From assembly GCF_900096895.1 (NCBI RefSeq), contig NZ_FMYO01000001.1, positions 1 to 64,000 on the forward strand: a stretch of 64,000 nucleotides of DNA. Reading direction: 5' to 3'. The stretch comes from Acinetobacter kookii (GTDB taxonomy: Bacteria; Pseudomonadota; Gammaproteobacteria; Pseudomonadales; Moraxellaceae). The position numbers and the translations under genes are program-made. Below are positions 63,908 to 64,000 of this stretch, in pieces. Below the pieces are notes generated by a model. It was not told where the DNA came from, did no database searches, and saw nothing but the letters and a program-made list of their open reading frames with translations. Each line of letters begins with the position of its first letter. The stretch's first letter is position 1.

Positions 63908-64000
63908 ATTAATATAATTAAAATTTAAATTTGTAAATATAAGGCTTTCCAATAAACCATATATTTCATGGATATAATATATAAACGAATCATTATAATT

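Overview
The window is AT-rich gamma-proteobacterial chromosome and almost certainly Acinetobacter. The gene content and order point there: an acetoin/2,3-butanediol cluster with its own lipoyl synthase, a type VI secretion (T6SS) locus of the Acinetobacter layout that lacks TssJ and carries the peptidoglycan hydrolase TagX, an extended UmuD of the UmuDAb type, and aroQ-accB-accC. The species cannot be named from the sequence alone. No rRNA, tRNA or CRISPR array was seen.

Layout. 0-1.5 kb: a 5'-truncated IS21-family element (istA remnant, intact istB, right-end repeats). 1.6-11.1 kb: acetoin catabolism, with a GAF-domain regulator and lipA on the minus strand and acoA-acoB-acoC-acoD-budC-bdhA as one plus-strand operon. 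11.4-13.4 kb: a scar in which a decayed IS3-family element separates the 3' end of a VF530-family gene from a tyrosine recombinase that has lost its C-terminus. 13.8-18 kb: a small membrane protein, an unknown 264-residue protein, a MocR-type GntR/aminotransferase regulator and an amidase. 18.2-38.7 kb: the T6SS in two divergent arms. The minus arm runs tslA/asaA-like, tssB, tssC, hcp, tssE, tssF, tssG, a membrane protein of unknown function, tssM, and a BON/OmpA protein. The plus arm runs tssH, tssA, tssK, tssL, an unknown protein, tagX. No vgrG, PAAR or recognisable effector is present. 38.7-41.7 kb: a YbfF-like hydrolase, a patch of gene debris between 17-bp direct repeats, a zeta-like kinase with a probable antitoxin, and an Imm33-like protein. 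41.8-44.3 kb: umuD and umuC, each with its own near-identical palindromic operator and separated by a glutamine-rich mini-gene on the other strand. 44.6-50.4 kb: aroQ-accB-accC, a secreted protein, a MASE1-GGDEF diguanylate cyclase and an MFS transporter. 51-63.9 kb: a secretory lipase followed by a stress-flavoured region of very small genes (META lipoprotein, two more glutamine-rich mini-proteins, a small lipoprotein, a KGG-like basic peptide, DUF2171, a general-stress SDR, a SRAP/HMCES protein, catalase HPII, a haem-oxygenase-like diiron candidate, and a stand-alone CinA domain).

How the parts work together. AcoABCD with its lipoyl synthase cleaves acetoin to acetaldehyde and acetyl-CoA, and BudC and BdhA feed acetoin in from diacetyl and butanediol. 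The T6SS genes supply sheath, tube, baseplate, membrane complex and recycling ATPase. umuD, umuC, SRAP, katE, DUF2171 and the disordered mini-proteins together suggest a DNA-damage and desiccation/oxidative stress repertoire; the role of the mini-proteins is an inference from composition. All statements rest on reading the sequence and on family knowledge; no database search was run.
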